Shown here: piece by piece, positions 1 to 12,449 of the stretch
Layout of the letters: the number at the start of each line of letters is the position of its first letter
Position numbering within the stretch: the first letter of the stretch is position 1
Notes under the pieces: generated by a model
The model's database searches: none
What the model saw: only the letters and a program-made list of their open reading frames with translations
Told to the model about the DNA's origin: nothing
Source of the DNA: Otatea glauca
Lineage: Eukaryota; Streptophyta; Magnoliopsida; Poales; Poaceae
Assembly (NCBI GenBank): GCA_036346275.1
Contig: CM070717.1
Span: forward strand, 10,227,178 to 10,291,177
Direction: 5' to 3'
Length of the DNA: 64,000 nucleotides
Made by a program: the position numbers and the translations under genes

Positions 1-2288
1 AATGTCAATGGCACAACACCTTAAACGCGCACACTCACTAACCATCGGGACCAACGTGGAAGGCACCTATGCACTGACGCTGCTCCGTAGACCTAGCCTA
101 TCAGCTACACATGCATTCGCTCTCTCCTAGTCACTGACAGCGGGCCCCGGCTATCGAACGGCAAAGCCAAAAAGGGAAAGCCGCTTTGCGTGAAGGAAAG
201 CGTAGTTTCCGTTTTCAAAAATTTTCTATTTTCTAAAGATTTTTGTAAACCCTAGATTATTCAAATGCTTATAAATTTTGCTAGGAAATTCCAAATTTAG
301 TGAAAATTTTTCTAAATTTGTGTAAATTCATGTAGAATCTTAATATGCAAAAACATTTTAGTTTTGGGCACTGGGCAGTAAATGAACTCAAATATATTCT
401 TTAGGCTTAAAATGTGTATAATACAAATTTCCACGAATCAAGTCTAAAAATGATGAAACAAATTTTACCATCTTCCTGAGATCACAAAATCTGCAAATAT
501 ATAAAAATATTTAGATTTTGACTTAGTATTCATTAAATGTATAATAGGCTAATTTTAATGAATGCAAAATTCAAATGTTTGTAACTTGTGCAAATTAAAT
601 TTAAATCCAGTGAAACCAATTCCTACAACCTCTAAAAATTATATTCAACCTTTAGAAATATATATAGGCTTCATTCTCTGTTTATACATATATATGACTT
701 AGAACTAGTGTTGTTAAAAAGTGAAAAGAGAGAAAATAATCCAAATAGTTTCTAAAACCTTAGTAATGGAACCCAAAACATTGGAGAATCATGAAATGTA
801 GTTCTGTAACAATAAGCTTAGTCCTACATTTAAAATGCCTTAGTAGGTTCCTTACGCTTAAACTCATGAGAAATGCTTTGCGCAAACACACACACTACTT
901 CATGATAACACGGTATTACATTTTATTGAATCTAAATAATTTTAGCCACTTGAATTTGTAAATATTCTTATAGATGATTATAATTTTAGATTCTTGAATT
1001 CGAGAAATAAAAATAACATATACATGAGAAGGGCCAAATCACGAACAACGGACTAATGGAACCAACATGCACAGAATGATAACTTTGAAATCCTAAACCA
1101 CCCTATTCTCCTTTAGTAGATTTTATTTGGTTTTACATCTGATTTCTTTTTTCCCTAATTAACAACTTGTTGTTTGCTATTTGCCATACGTCTTGTTGTA
1201 TACTAGTAGACACCGACGATTCAAGATTTGTCGACAACGACAACACCTATGATCCAGATTACGTATCGAACAACAATTAGCAAGACAAGCACCCTCCTTT
1301 GATCATATTGATCCCACTATTTTATGGAGTTTATGTTGTTTTATCAAACTATATATGCATGCATGTATGTTTGTATTAAACTTGTTATGTTGCGGGTACT
1401 GGTAGATACTTCCTATTTGTATGCAATACCTTTACCTTGACACTTGTTTACGTACTATTGTAACCTTAGATTTATGGTTTAGATATTAGTTAATATCACT
1501 ATGGGTAATGAATGTGAAATACTTCACACATATGATTAGTCATGCGTACTTAAAACGTCTTTTAAATGTTGAGCTACACTCTTATTCAGGCTTGAGCAAA
1601 TTTGAAAGGTACGGAGCCGAGTTATGGTCTCTGTGTATTTTGATAAAAATCCAACCTGAAAACTTATGGTTTAGACTCGGGTGAGTTACTATTTAAACTT
1701 GAGACATGAGGAGTGACCTCACGTGTAGACAGCGGGAGATACTCGCCTGGGTCGGTTAAGGACCGAATTTGATGCTATCACCTAAGAGAAATAGTGAAAC
1801 TACATGTGCTAGTATAGGATAGCCTTAGCTTAGTAGATTGGCTAGGGCTTAGCATTGCATTTTTGTAGGCCGAAGCAGTAAGGGCACACCGGGTTACGGT
1901 GTTGCTCGTAGGTGCTCCCTTCACCGAGGTATTGGGGTTAAAGCATTCCAATATAATAGTGTATACCTTGCTATAGGGGAATGAACGTGTTGGGGCATAA
2001 AACATCATTAGTACTGTGTGTACGGGTCTGGATTTCCAGCACTATACCAAGGGTTTTCATCACCGAGCTGGTGTAGGGCTAGGCCTTAGCCAGTTGCACA
2101 GTTTCATCACAGTCTAGCAATTGGGGTACTGTAGGTATCACTAGGCATGGTTGACATGATTGCTAGAATGTGTTATGTGAATAAAGTGTACACTCTCTGT
2201 AGAGATTTAAACCTAATCAATTAGCCGTGCTCACGGTCATGAGCAACTCAGGGAAGTAATGTCAAGTATAGCTTTGTTTTTGCAAAGG
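1..2288 (+). mobile_element. Gypsy-type LTR fragment (family A), 5' end outside window
   Basis: Non-coding stretch resembling the 3' half of the large LTRs at 41-46 kb and 51-56 kb. It has a short GC-rich part (about 1-200), a long AT-rich part, a segment near 1,200-1,330 with ACGA-rich text followed by AAGCAC, CTCCTTTGA and TTGATCC, the phrase GGTTAAGGACCGA near 1,755, and a degenerate copy of the LTR block that reads TCAATTAGCCG near 2,217. Similarity to the other LTRs is seen directly; assignment to Gypsy rests on the related elements. No gene is supported. It stops where another LTR begins at 2,289, so the two may be nested, but I could not find its continuation downstream. Confidence 0.55.
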
Positions 2289-4953
2289 TGTAACAACCCA
2301 AAATTTTCTTTTATTATTATTTTATTGTTATTTATGCCTTTTGTGATTTTCTAGAATTTATTGGACTTTTCTGAAATTTATTTTAATTAATTTCAGAATA
2401 TGTATATTGTCCTTTTGTGAAAAATAATTAAATATATACAAAGTTATTGTAAAGTTTTTCCAAAAATATTTTATTTGAGTTCAAAATGTCTTAAATTATT
2501 TTTGAAAATTTTCTTGGAATTTTCCTAGTATTTTTATGGCAATAAACTATTTAAACCAATTTCTATATTTATTTTAAAAGAAAAATTCGGGAAAAATATT
2601 AGAACAGTGTTGGGCCGAAGCCCAGCACTGTGCGCGTGTGGCCCATTTCGCACGTCGGGTCATTTTCTAGATGGTTAAATGGTGGCTGTTGATGACCTTT
2701 GGGTGATCGGCATTAATGCGGGTGTGAACCCTAGCATCTTTTGTTTTGGGCCGTTGGATTTAACACGATGGAAGGCTGGGATCACAGGAAGTCAGGGCAG
2801 ATCTGGCCGTTCGGTCTGACGCGTGTCGGAGCGGGAGTCATCGTCTTCAAGCGTGTCCGAGCTGGAGTCTACGAGTGCTGCCGCCGTACTAGCCATGGTC
2901 ACGGAAGTCTGCTTCGTGAAGGTACAAACTTTGGGGCTTTAAAAGGCGAGCGCCGGCTACTATTCAACCCCATAAACCAAAGCCCTAGATTTATTGCTCA
3001 AGAACTACCGCCGTTCGACCGGGATTGAAGTTTTTCGTCGAGCACTGCCGCAATGAAAAATCGCCGATTCATCACCGTCCATGGAAGAATAGGTTCCGGG
3101 CCAGCGCCGTTCAGTTCGCCTCGTCGCAGGGGACCTCGTGCGCACATTATTTTCGCCAGATTTTCGCCGGAGCACCATCACCATGGAAGACCTAGCCGCC
3201 GGCTTATTCAAATCATCACCGCCGTCATGCTAGTGCACGTAGGGCCGAACCAACTACGTCACGAGTTAGGCGAGGTCGCGATCTTGCCATAGGTAGCCTC
3301 GCTAGTCGCCAGCGGTAAACCTAGGGTTTTGCGCGGCGCCGGTTTGCATGGCCTTACCGTGTCAACACGTGGAGCCACTTGAACTACAACGTAGGCGCCA
3401 TGTCAGCATCCCAGATGAGGTGGCTGTTCGGTCAGCGCTTGCGCGGGGAGTCTAGTCATCATTGTGGCTCCCCTTGTCAACCAGTGGATCACGAAGACTC
3501 GGTCCGCCGAGATCAGGCCATAGACAGTGGATCTTGTCAATGGACTCAGTCCATAGACCAACGACACGTGTCATCTCACGATTAATCAGAGCGAGGGCTA
3601 ACATCAGCAATTGCGCAATAAATATATTTTCAGTATAAAATAATTCAGCTAATTGTTGATTTTCCAATTTTCAAGTTTTTATGATTTTTGAATCTTCTCC
3701 GAGCCTGTTCTCCGTTATACGAGCTCCGATTGTGGTGATTCAAATTTTTAAAAATCTGTAAAATTTAGATCTATTTAATTGTGAATTTTATTTGATTTTT
3801 TGAGTTTTTTTGCTCTCTATTTGATATTTATTTGGCTTTCTCTTTCGTTTCGCATAGACGTCGAATTGTGCAAAAACATCCGAGGAAGATCCGACAACTC
3901 AAGACCAAGGTCCAGAGCAAGAATAAGGGTTTTGCTAAGGCAAGTTGTGCTTTGATCATGTTGAACCCATGCTTACAAAATCGCTATATTGTTTTTACTT
4001 TATTGCATATTATTTCGCATGTACAGATGTTTCAATTAAATTGGGACTTAGCTATTATGCCAAATTGCTCTATACCCTAACTTGTCATTTGTATGCCATG
4101 ATCTATTGTCACCCTAGATTGGTTCACTATAGTTGGTTAATAATAAAATCAACATGGGATGGTTATATCATCATAGTTGCTTAGCCAAGCCACGTCATCA
4201 CATGTACTCGAATCATTGATGTTTAATCTTGATTAATGGAATATGGAACAATGATATGAACTTCTGTGTCATGTGAGATCACACAATGAGATTGAGTTGT
4301 AGTGGCGAGTCATGTCACGCTACGATGTTGAATTGTTGATGGCACGTGGTGCTTAGTAATCAACTCGGGTGGTAATCATTTAGATTGGGGCAAGTGGCAA
4401 GAGGCGAGTATGCCGAGGTAGGCCCGATGGGCAGAGTGTATGTGGAAGTCTTGCTTCGATCATCTTAAGGACTTAACCTTGCAAGCCTTTGACCTGAGTC
4501 AATCATGCAACCACATGTCTGGTATGGGATAGCCTAGCTGATTAATTTGCAATGTTTTAGCTTTTGTACTACCATCGGTGGTGTGAGTCCCGGGTTCACA
4601 GATCAACTCACATGGAGCAAGAGGGGGGCCCTGTTGTGGCGATTTAACCCTTTAGTGTTGAAACCTCGGCGGGTAGTACTGGGTTAAGACAATGCATTGT
4701 AAAGTCTTTGTCATGATCTCTCTGCCGACACACAAAAGGAAGTTTGTTAATAGCTTGGCAACAAGAGACGATAATGTCGTGTGGGTAAAGTGCATAACCT
4801 CTGCAAAGTGTGAATCTATTCGAATAGCCGTGCTCGCGGTATTGAGCAATGCTCGGGAATTACAGTTAAGGGTTAGACCTTTGCAAAATAAAACTTGGGA
4901 TGGATGGCAGGTTGCCATGGGTGGTTGGAACTTGATTACGGATTGGAAAACTT
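2289..4953 (+). mobile_element. Truncated Gypsy-type LTR (family B)
   Basis: Begins TGTAACAACCCAAAATTTTC and runs parallel to the complete solo LTR at 12,450-15,623. Shared landmarks are GGGCC-AAGCCCAGCACTG, a GC-rich promoter-like part, GGTCCAGAGCAAGAATAAG, CTTTGATCATGTTGAACCCATG, and the block ending AATAGCCGTGCTCGCGGT near 4,840. Similarity stops at about 4,953, so roughly the last 550 bp of the LTR are missing and no target duplication can be defined. Short frames in the GC-rich part (2,741-3,028; 3,053-3,292) are not conserved proteins. A TATA-like TTTAAAAG lies near 2,939. Confidence 0.65.
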
Positions 4954-5439
4954 GGTGCTGATCTTGGGAACTAGCGCTGGCCACATATTCGGGTACCAGA
5001 ATTGTCCTCAACCGCGTCCCTTATCTATTGTGATGCACACCTCTAGGTGGGTGTTGGCGATACTAAGGTTTTGAGGCGGTCGGTGTGTGCCACACCCGGA
5101 AAGGTTGGTTTCAATCCCGCTATGGTTATTTGAAAAGAATCGGTTTTTGTTTGGGTGAGGGCCATCTGGTTAATACTCCGTGGATGAGACTAGTGGTGGC
5201 AGTGAGCATACACTTAAGTCCAACGCACGAGTGAGGCTCGATTCATATTTCCGGGTGCCACACCAGCTTTTCGATTCATACCAACTATCGAAAGCGGTCC
5301 AATGCACCTTGGTCTAAGCTTCCCATTGGTACCAAACCGTACAATGCCTTTAATGAGAGACACCCTCATGGACACCTAGTCGATCACCCACCTCGAACTA
5401 TAACTCTTACCTTCTCACATCAACATATATATTGTTCAG
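4954..5439. other. Unassigned spacer, possibly LTR debris
   Basis: No gene is visible. The text has the flavour of LTR 3' regions (short GGTGAGGGCC phrase near 5,155) but I could not align it convincingly to any other part of the window. Confidence 0.4.
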
Positions 5440-5441
5440 TA

Positions 5442-5854
5442 CTCCCACTTACTAGAAATGTAAATCGTTTTAGCCCTCTCAAGTCTTCTCGATATATAAA
5501 TCATTTAACAACTTTGAGGTACTACATGGATTGTTCCTACTGTGCCCTCATTGAATGAATGCACATGTTGTCATGAATAAACAAGGTCTGTCTCTCTACC
5601 TTCTCTACTTCTCAACATATGTAAGAATGGAACTATTAAAGCACAGAAAGAAATGAATGGAACCAAAGACATTTTTCTTACCCCTTAATCAGTATGTTCA
5701 AAGCACAGAATTGTTTTTCCTACTATACCTCTATTTATTCTCTTTCAATCATATGCATTTATTCATTACCACCCATACAAAGTTCTCATCTTCAACAAAA
5801 ATTAACTGGAGATATTTAAATCATTTTTCTCTCGTACGTTTCTAAAGGAGGGAG
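5442..5854. mobile_element. Stowaway-like MITE (413 bp)
   Basis: The left end reads CTCCCACTTACTAGAAATGTA and the reverse complement of the right end reads CTCCCTCCTTTAGAAACGTA, giving imperfect terminal inverted repeats with the CTCCCTCC start known for Stowaway/Tc1-mariner MITEs. A TA dinucleotide flanks both sides (5,440-5,441 and 5,855-5,856), the expected target duplication. The interior is AT-rich with no coding capacity; the 62-codon frame at 5,657 is chance. Confidence 0.7.
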
Positions 5855-5905
5855 TACTGATTAGAGGAAGGTTGTCCTAAGAAAATGACAGAATTGGGAC
5901 AAATT

Positions 5906-6142
5906 TGTTGTAAAACCTAGTCGTTCACCCGTGATCAACCAATCAATTTGCAACCGCAATCACAAGAACAAGAACTGGAGTACACACAACATAGAGGGGT
6001 AAAGTTCTCTCGCTTTATTAGATTGATCTCTTGTATAAAGGGCATACCCAATATATAAAGAAAACAGCAAGAGATGAATTTAGATTCGCCCACACATAGA
6101 GATAGAGTCCAACCGAATACGGTTACAAAATCTCTTATCTCA
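5906..6142 (-). repeat. copia-1 3' LTR
   Basis: 237-bp direct repeat matching 26,417-26,653 with scattered substitutions, TG at one end and CA at the other on the plus strand. Lies next to the polypurine tract at 6,143-6,158. Confidence 0.85.
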
Positions 6143-6158
6143 TAACACTCCCCCTTGG
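6143..6158 (-). other. Polypurine tract of copia-1
   Basis: Minus strand reads CCAAGGGGGAGTGTTA directly before the LTR, the expected site of plus-strand DNA priming. Confidence 0.7.
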
Positions 6159-6599
6159 ACGAATACCACATAATGCACATGTCTCATTAAAAACTCCTCC
6201 CGAAAACCCAGTGGGAAAAAATATATGGAGAAAAGAGTACATTGCACTCGCACTCCGTGTTACACTAGTTGCCTCATTAAAACCTTCATATGAGAAAACT
6301 TCAGGAAAACTCACTAAGGGAAAAAGAGTACAACTTATAATCTTCAAGATTTAAAATATGACCTTCAGGATCATGCAAAGGCTCATGGTTTAGGGATTTA
6401 CTACCCCTGAACATTGCATATCTTTAAGTCGTCTCATTCCAACGCCATTTACACATCTTTCGAATGTAGATTTTGATAAGGACTTGGTGACCAAATCTGC
6501 AAGATTTTCACATGACTTAGTTTGCAATATGCTTCATGATAACCCATTTGCATTTGTGCAACACAAGCAGCATTATCTTCATGGTAATTGTGAGGGTAT

Positions 6600-9140
6600 C
6601 AACAGTGTTAAGATCACATGACTTCTGGATATGGTTAATCACACGTCGTAGCCAAACACATTCATGTGAGGCTTCATACAAAGCTATAATATCAGATTAG
6701 TTGGTAGAAGTAGCTACCAAGGTCTGCTTTCAAGACCGCGAAGAAACGGCTGTACCACCGCAGAGAAATACAAAACTAGTCTTAGATTTGGCACTGTGGG
6801 GATAAAAAAGATAGCCATCATCCATATATATCACCATGGTTAAGTCTTGATTCTTCTGGAAAAACAATCCAAGATCTTGAGTACCTTAGAGGTATCTGAG
6901 TAAAGTCTTGACACCAACCCAATGTCTTCTGGTTGGGGCTACATTGTGTCTTGCTAGCAAATTCACTGCGAATGCAATATCAAGCCTTGTGCAATTCGCA
7001 AGATACATAAGTTCTCCAATGGCACTTAAATATGGGACTTCAGGTCCTAAGACTTCCTCATTTTCCATCCTTGGTCTAAGGAGGGTCCTTATCCACTCCA
7101 AGGGGTCTCACAACCATGGGGGTTTTCAAAAGGATGAGATTTATCCATATTAAATCTTTCCAATACCTTCTTGGTATAGATAGACTAGTGTACAAAATTT
7201 CCTTCTAGGAAATGCTCTAGCTGCAGGCTTAAGCAATATTTGGTTTTACCCAAATCTTTCATCTCAAAACTCCGTCGTAAGGTATTATTTCCTTTATGGT
7301 CCTGATGACATTCAGATCATCGACATATACTAAGATGATATAGAATCCATTCTGGGATTTCTTAATGAACACATAAGGACAATATCCCTATCCCTTCTTC
7401 AAGAGGAATTCATTAAGTCGGTTGTACCACATTATCCTCTACTATCTTAATCTGCATAGCGATATTTTCAGTTTGACACTATACATGTTGTTATTATTAG
7501 GATTCGGAATGTTAACTTCTTCAGGAATTCTCATATAAATATCCATATCCAGTGACCCATATAAATATGTGGTCACTACATCCATCAACTGCATTGTTAA
7601 ATTTAAGCCAGCTGCCATTGATATTAAATATCGGAACATTATTCCACTCATTACAGGAGAATAGGTTTCATCATAATAGATGTCGGGTCTCTACGTGAAA
7701 CCTTGTGCTACAAGCCTCACTTTATATCTCACCATTTGGATATTTTTAGTTCTCTTCCGGATGAAAAAAAACCCGTTTGATCCTACAGGGAACACTTTAG
7801 GAGATGTTTGGTCAACGAGACCAAAAACTTTCCTTTTAATAAGTAAGCGCTGCCTCAATTGCTTCTTTTCATTTGACCCTATCTGAGCGCTTCTGGCACT
7901 CTGCTATAGACTTTGGTTCTGGATCCAGCTTTTAGCAATTTTTAGGGGTGAAATATATGTCGACAATTGTAGTCTTTCTTTTATACAATTCTCCTACATC
8001 ACTTCAGGGATATCTCTTTATTAATTTCTTCCAGCTCCTCGTGATTTCCCACAATGATGGAGTCTAGGTGTTTTGACTTCCAAACGTTAGATTGTGAGTG
8101 CAAATATACGCTGGGGTTATCATCTTCAGGATGGATCACTTCAGGAATGTTACCATCTCCAGGATAGCTCACTTCAGGGATTTTCTCAATATCAAGTTGA
8201 GCTTCTTCCATTTTCATGGGTAGTGTTCTCATTTATTCGGTTCTATACTTCTGCGGACGTCTCCACGGAATTGAGTTATGTGCACCTCGAGGCCTCTCCG
8301 CGGAATTGAGTCTCGTGCACCTCGAGGCCTCCCCTCTTTTTATCATGAGGGTAAAGAGTGGGTTCAATATCCTTTTAGGGTATTTTAACTCTTTTAGGAG
8401 CATATACTGCTGGTATATGAGATCTTTTCACTTTATGATCAGTGAAGGCATTTGGCAGATGTTTAGCTTATTTGTTGCAGATTTATTATCCTTCGAACAT
8501 CAAGTTCGATTTCTTTAGTGCATGGATCTAAGGACTCGGCATTCTTTAATGTGGTACTTATCTCCCTCTAATGCTAAAAAATATCCTTAATGTAGTCAGC
8601 GTACCAAGCCGTGTACAGATCCCCTGTCATAGGCTCTAGGTGTTTAATATTTGATGGAGATTCATAACCTACATAGATCCCCAACTTTTGATAAGGTCCC
8701 ATGGTGGTATGCTATGATGGAGAAATTGGCATGTATACATCAGAGCCAAATTTTCACAGATGGGAAATACTTAATTCTTTTCCACGCACTATCTGCAACG
8801 GGGAAATTTCATAATATGCAGTTGGTTTGAGTTGAATTAATACCACAGTATGCAGCACTGCGTGGCCCTAACAACTGATGGGAAGCCTACTATTATGCAA
8901 GAGCGGCCAAGTAATAAGTTTTATTCTTTTCATTTAATGACTCTACAAAGCCATCTTGAGTGTGGACATAAGGTACTAGATGCTCTACATTAATTCTCAT
9001 AGCCATACAATAATCATTAAATGCTTTTGAGGTAAACTCACTAGCATTGTCCATTCGGATAGACTTGATCCTTTCTTCTGGAAAGTAGGCTTTTAACTTA
9101 ATAATTTGGGCAATTAATTTTGGCTGAAGCATGGCTCCTA
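6600..9140 (-). pseudogene. copia-1 pol remnant: integrase, reverse transcriptase, RNase H
   Basis: Read on the minus strand. Integrase core at 9,132-8,893 contains IRMDNASEF (one catalytic Asp region) and HTQDGFVESLNEK. Reverse transcriptase at 7,651-6,886 has MDVVTTYLYGSLD and PEEVNIPNPN, and the catalytic YVDD is encoded at 7,316-7,327. RT C-terminal PYLSAIGELMYLANCTRLDIAF follows, then RNase H-like TLVATSTN and ALYEASHECVWL near 6,650-6,740. These are standard copia pol signatures. Frames change repeatedly and stops are frequent, so no active polyprotein is possible. A short tandem duplication (8,268-8,333) lies between integrase and RT. Confidence 0.8.
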
Positions 9141-10056
9141 GTAGATAAGAGACATATATAGGACCATCTAGTAGAAGAATCTATCAGTACCATAAAATTT
9201 CTTAAAAGGCGCCTGGCAAGGGATGAATAGGTCCACAGATATCACCTTAAATTTTCATCAGAAAATTCAGTGATTCTTCCCTAACTTTTTTAGGTAAGAA
9301 GATCTAAGTATTAGCTGTCCTTTAGCACAACAGGGCATAAGAAATCCTCAGGTCTAGGAAAGTTTTCATGCTTTGGGCAGCAGAATTATTAATTATTCTT
9401 CTCATTCATAATCAACTCACGATAATCCAGTCGATCTGCTAGATCTTAAATTTTTCTGGGTTTTCATTGCAACACAAACTTCAAGTTTTTTTTACCTGTG
9501 CATAGTATAACCCGGAGGGGAATGAAAGAAGTTTTTCAACCACACATTTATTACACCTATTAAAATTAGTTATGAGTAGGTATTCTGAACCATCCTCATT
9601 CACTGTCTCCAAATGCACACAATTCAGGCCAATGTCTTTAAAACTTAAGAGAGTACGACTGGACTCAGGGTGTAATATGGCATTCTACTAGTGCCAACTA
9701 TGAGAGCATCGCTTCTGGCGATAGTCATAATATATTCAATCCACTTAGTGTGGTACAACTATCTTCTAGACAGATTTTCTCCTCTGCCAACGGATTATAC
9801 TTTGTTCTATATTGGAAGTATGATTTAACAATCAAACAATTGTTGCATCAGGAACAAATTGTAAAATATAGAACAAGCATGGCACAATAAATCAAATATC
9901 TAGGAAATATCAATTTATTCAATTTTTGAATGATAATCGCTCAACAGGAGCGTAGACCAAATGTTCATTACGAAACTAGGGCTAAACAGATAAGGAGACT
10001 TATAAGGAATATGTGACATCGACTTTGAAAAGCGAAGGGATATTTAGGAGACATAT
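9141..10056 (-). pseudogene. copia-1 gag-pol junction, unreadable remnant
   Basis: Minus-strand sequence between the integrase remnant and the CACTA insertion. By position it should hold the gag 3' part, protease and integrase N-terminus, but stops are dense and I could not identify domains with confidence. Confidence 0.4.
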
Positions 10057-10345
10057 CACTACTACAGAAAGGCTTATATTACACGCCTCATCACAGACGG
10101 TTCCTCAAAATCGTCTGTGACAATGAACATCACTGACGGATTTATATTGAAACCATCAGTGATATCATCACAGACTGTACTCTTTAAAAATCGTCAGTGA
10201 TATACATCAATGTCACAGACGGTGTTAGTTAAAAACCTTCTGTGTTATCAAGTATTATCACAGATGGTTTTATTATAAAATCGTTTGTGATAATATGTTT
10301 ATCACTGATGATTTTTTTATTAAACCGTCTGTGATATCTCTCAGC
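10057..10345. repeat. CACTA 5' terminal and subterminal repeats
   Basis: After the TIR, at least five copies of a palindromic unit built on TCACAGACGGTT and AACCGTCTGTGA in alternating orientation. In known CACTA elements such motifs bind the TNPA-like protein. Confidence 0.85.
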
Positions 10346-10347
10346 GA

Positions 10348-10354
10348 TATATAA
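10348..10354 (+). promoter_or_regulatory. TATA-like box for the CACTA TNP2 gene
   Basis: TATATAA directly after the subterminal repeats and upstream of the first gene. Position suggests the transposase promoter; the start site is not known. Confidence 0.4.
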
Positions 10355-10490
10355 TACAGAGACCCGAGCCACTAGGTGCATTTTAGCGTTTCAGGATATA
10401 GTTTTCATTTGGCTACGACTATGCGGCTGTGAGGTGATTTGGTAAAAGAAGACCGTTGATTTTGAAGGGTGATTGAGGATCCATTTGATT

Positions 10491-11115
10491 TTGGTGATCT
10501 AAGGTTAGTAATGGAGTCTAATTGCAGTATATTCAAGATCTAGCTTGGTAAGGAGAGAATTGATGATTTTTTAGATCTAGCTTGTAAATTCATATGTTAT
10601 TTTTTATATAAGGGTAGTAATAGGTTCTAATTGCATTATATTCATTATCTAGCTTGGTAAGGAGAGAATTTGAAGAGATTGTATATAGATCTAGCTTGTA
10701 GATCCATGTACTGTTCTTTTCTATATTTAAGGTTAGTAATTTGTTGGGTTATAATTAATTGCTTTATATTCAAGATATTACTTATAAGAGAAATTTGAAG
10801 ATTGTTTAGATCTAGCTTGTAGATCTATGTGTGATCTTGTTGATCTAAGGTTTTGTAATGGGTAATTACATTATATTCAAGATCTAGCTTGGTAAGGAGT
10901 GAATTTGAAGATTGTTTAGATCTAGCTTGTAGTTCCATGCATGTGCAAGTTCTTTGTGATCAAAGGTTAGTAATTGGTTAAATCTAACTGCATTATTATA
11001 TATAAGATTTAGGTAGCTAGATTGGTGAAGAGAGAATTAATTTAAAGATTGTAGATTCATTTGTTTGTTTTGTTCGAAGGTAGTAATTAGTTATAATTTA
11101 GCAATGTGTGCATAC
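10491..11115 (+). repeat. Tandem repeat, about 117-bp unit, five copies plus a partial
   Basis: Diverged copies begin near 10,491, 10,611, 10,730, 10,848, 10,964 and 11,079. Each opens with AAGGTTAGTAAT or a variant and contains TTCAAGATCTAGCTTGGTAA and TTTAGATCTAGCTTGTAGAT. The array lies between the TATA-like box and the first transposase codons, so it probably sits in the 5' leader or first intron. Confidence 0.8.
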
Positions 11116-12449
11116 AGACACCTAGTGTACTTTAATATTTAACACTAAATGCTATGTGCTTAGCGTAGATGGACTGAAGTTGGATGTACACTGAGAACCA
11201 TGTGAGTGCCGAGTGCATTAATGGCGTCTCCGCTTTTAGAAGAGCTACAGAGGAGGATATGTTTAATAAGGGAGTGCAGTTTAGTCTTGTCTGTGCATTG
11301 ACTGTGAGAATCTGAAGATGTTTTGAAACTTTGCGCAGATCGAAGCACACTTGATTTTGAGGGGTTTCAAATGGGGGTATACATGTTGGACCAGTCAAGG
11401 TGAAGAGCAGGATATACAGGAAGCAAGTAGTATTAATATCGTCGATGAATTCAATGATATGTCGGATGATCATATCGATAGTGGTTTCGATGAGGATAGG
11501 TTGCAGGAAGATAATCTGAATAAGATGTTGCACGATGCAGAAGGGAACCATGTTGACAGAGAATAAGGTAAATTCCGGGGCTTGATGGAGGACTCAGAGA
11601 AACCTTTGTTCCCAGACTTCAAGTTGAAATACACAAGGTTGTCATCCGTGCTTGAACTATTGAAATTGAAAGCTGGCAATGGTTGGTCCGACAAGAGTTT
11701 CACGTCGCTGTTACTTCTACTGGTGGACATGCTTTCCGAGGGAAACGAGTTGCCAACAACCACCTACAAAGCTAAGAAGGTTCTTTGTCCCTTGGGAATG
11801 GAAGTAGAAAGAATACATGCATGTCCGAACGACTGTATCCTGTACCTCCAAGAGTATACAAACTTGCACATATGTCATGTGTCCAACGCATCTAGGTACA
11901 AGCGTAAGAGTCATACAGATGATGATAGCGAGGGAATCAAGGTGATGAAAGGACCTCCTTCTAAGGTGGCATGGTATCTGCATGTAATTCCTCGTTTGAA
12001 GCATTTGTTTGCGAACCCAAATAAGGCAAAACTGTTGCGTTGGCACCCAGAGGAGCGTAAGAACGATGGATTGCTAAGGCACTCGGCTGATTCCATCCAC
12101 TAGAGAAACATCAATAGGAGGTTTCAAGAATTCGGTGCGGATCAGAGGAATATAAGGTTTGGATTGAGTACAGATGGAATGAATCCTTTCGGTAACATGA
12201 GCAGCCAGCATAGCACTTGGCCAGTGAATCTGTGTATCTATAACCTTCCTTCTTGGTTGTCTATGAAGCGAAAGTATATTTTGTTATCTATACTTATCCA
12301 AGGACCAAAACAACCCGGGAACGATATTGATGTATACCTAGCACTATTGGTGGAAGATCTGAAAACACTATGGGTTCCCGGTGTACAGGTATGGGATGCG
12401 TACAAACGAGAGAACCTCACTTGGCACTGCCTTTTGTTCTGCACCATAA

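Noticed and set aside
1778..2008. 76-codon minus-strand frame
   Set aside because: Inside LTR sequence with no counterpart frame in related LTRs.
10057..10345. CRISPR-like array of spaced repeats
   Set aside because: The units are inverted CACTA subterminal motifs in a eukaryotic transposon, with no regular spacers.
11132..11551. 139-codon minus-strand frame
   Set aside because: Antisense shadow of the TNP2 5' region and upstream leader.
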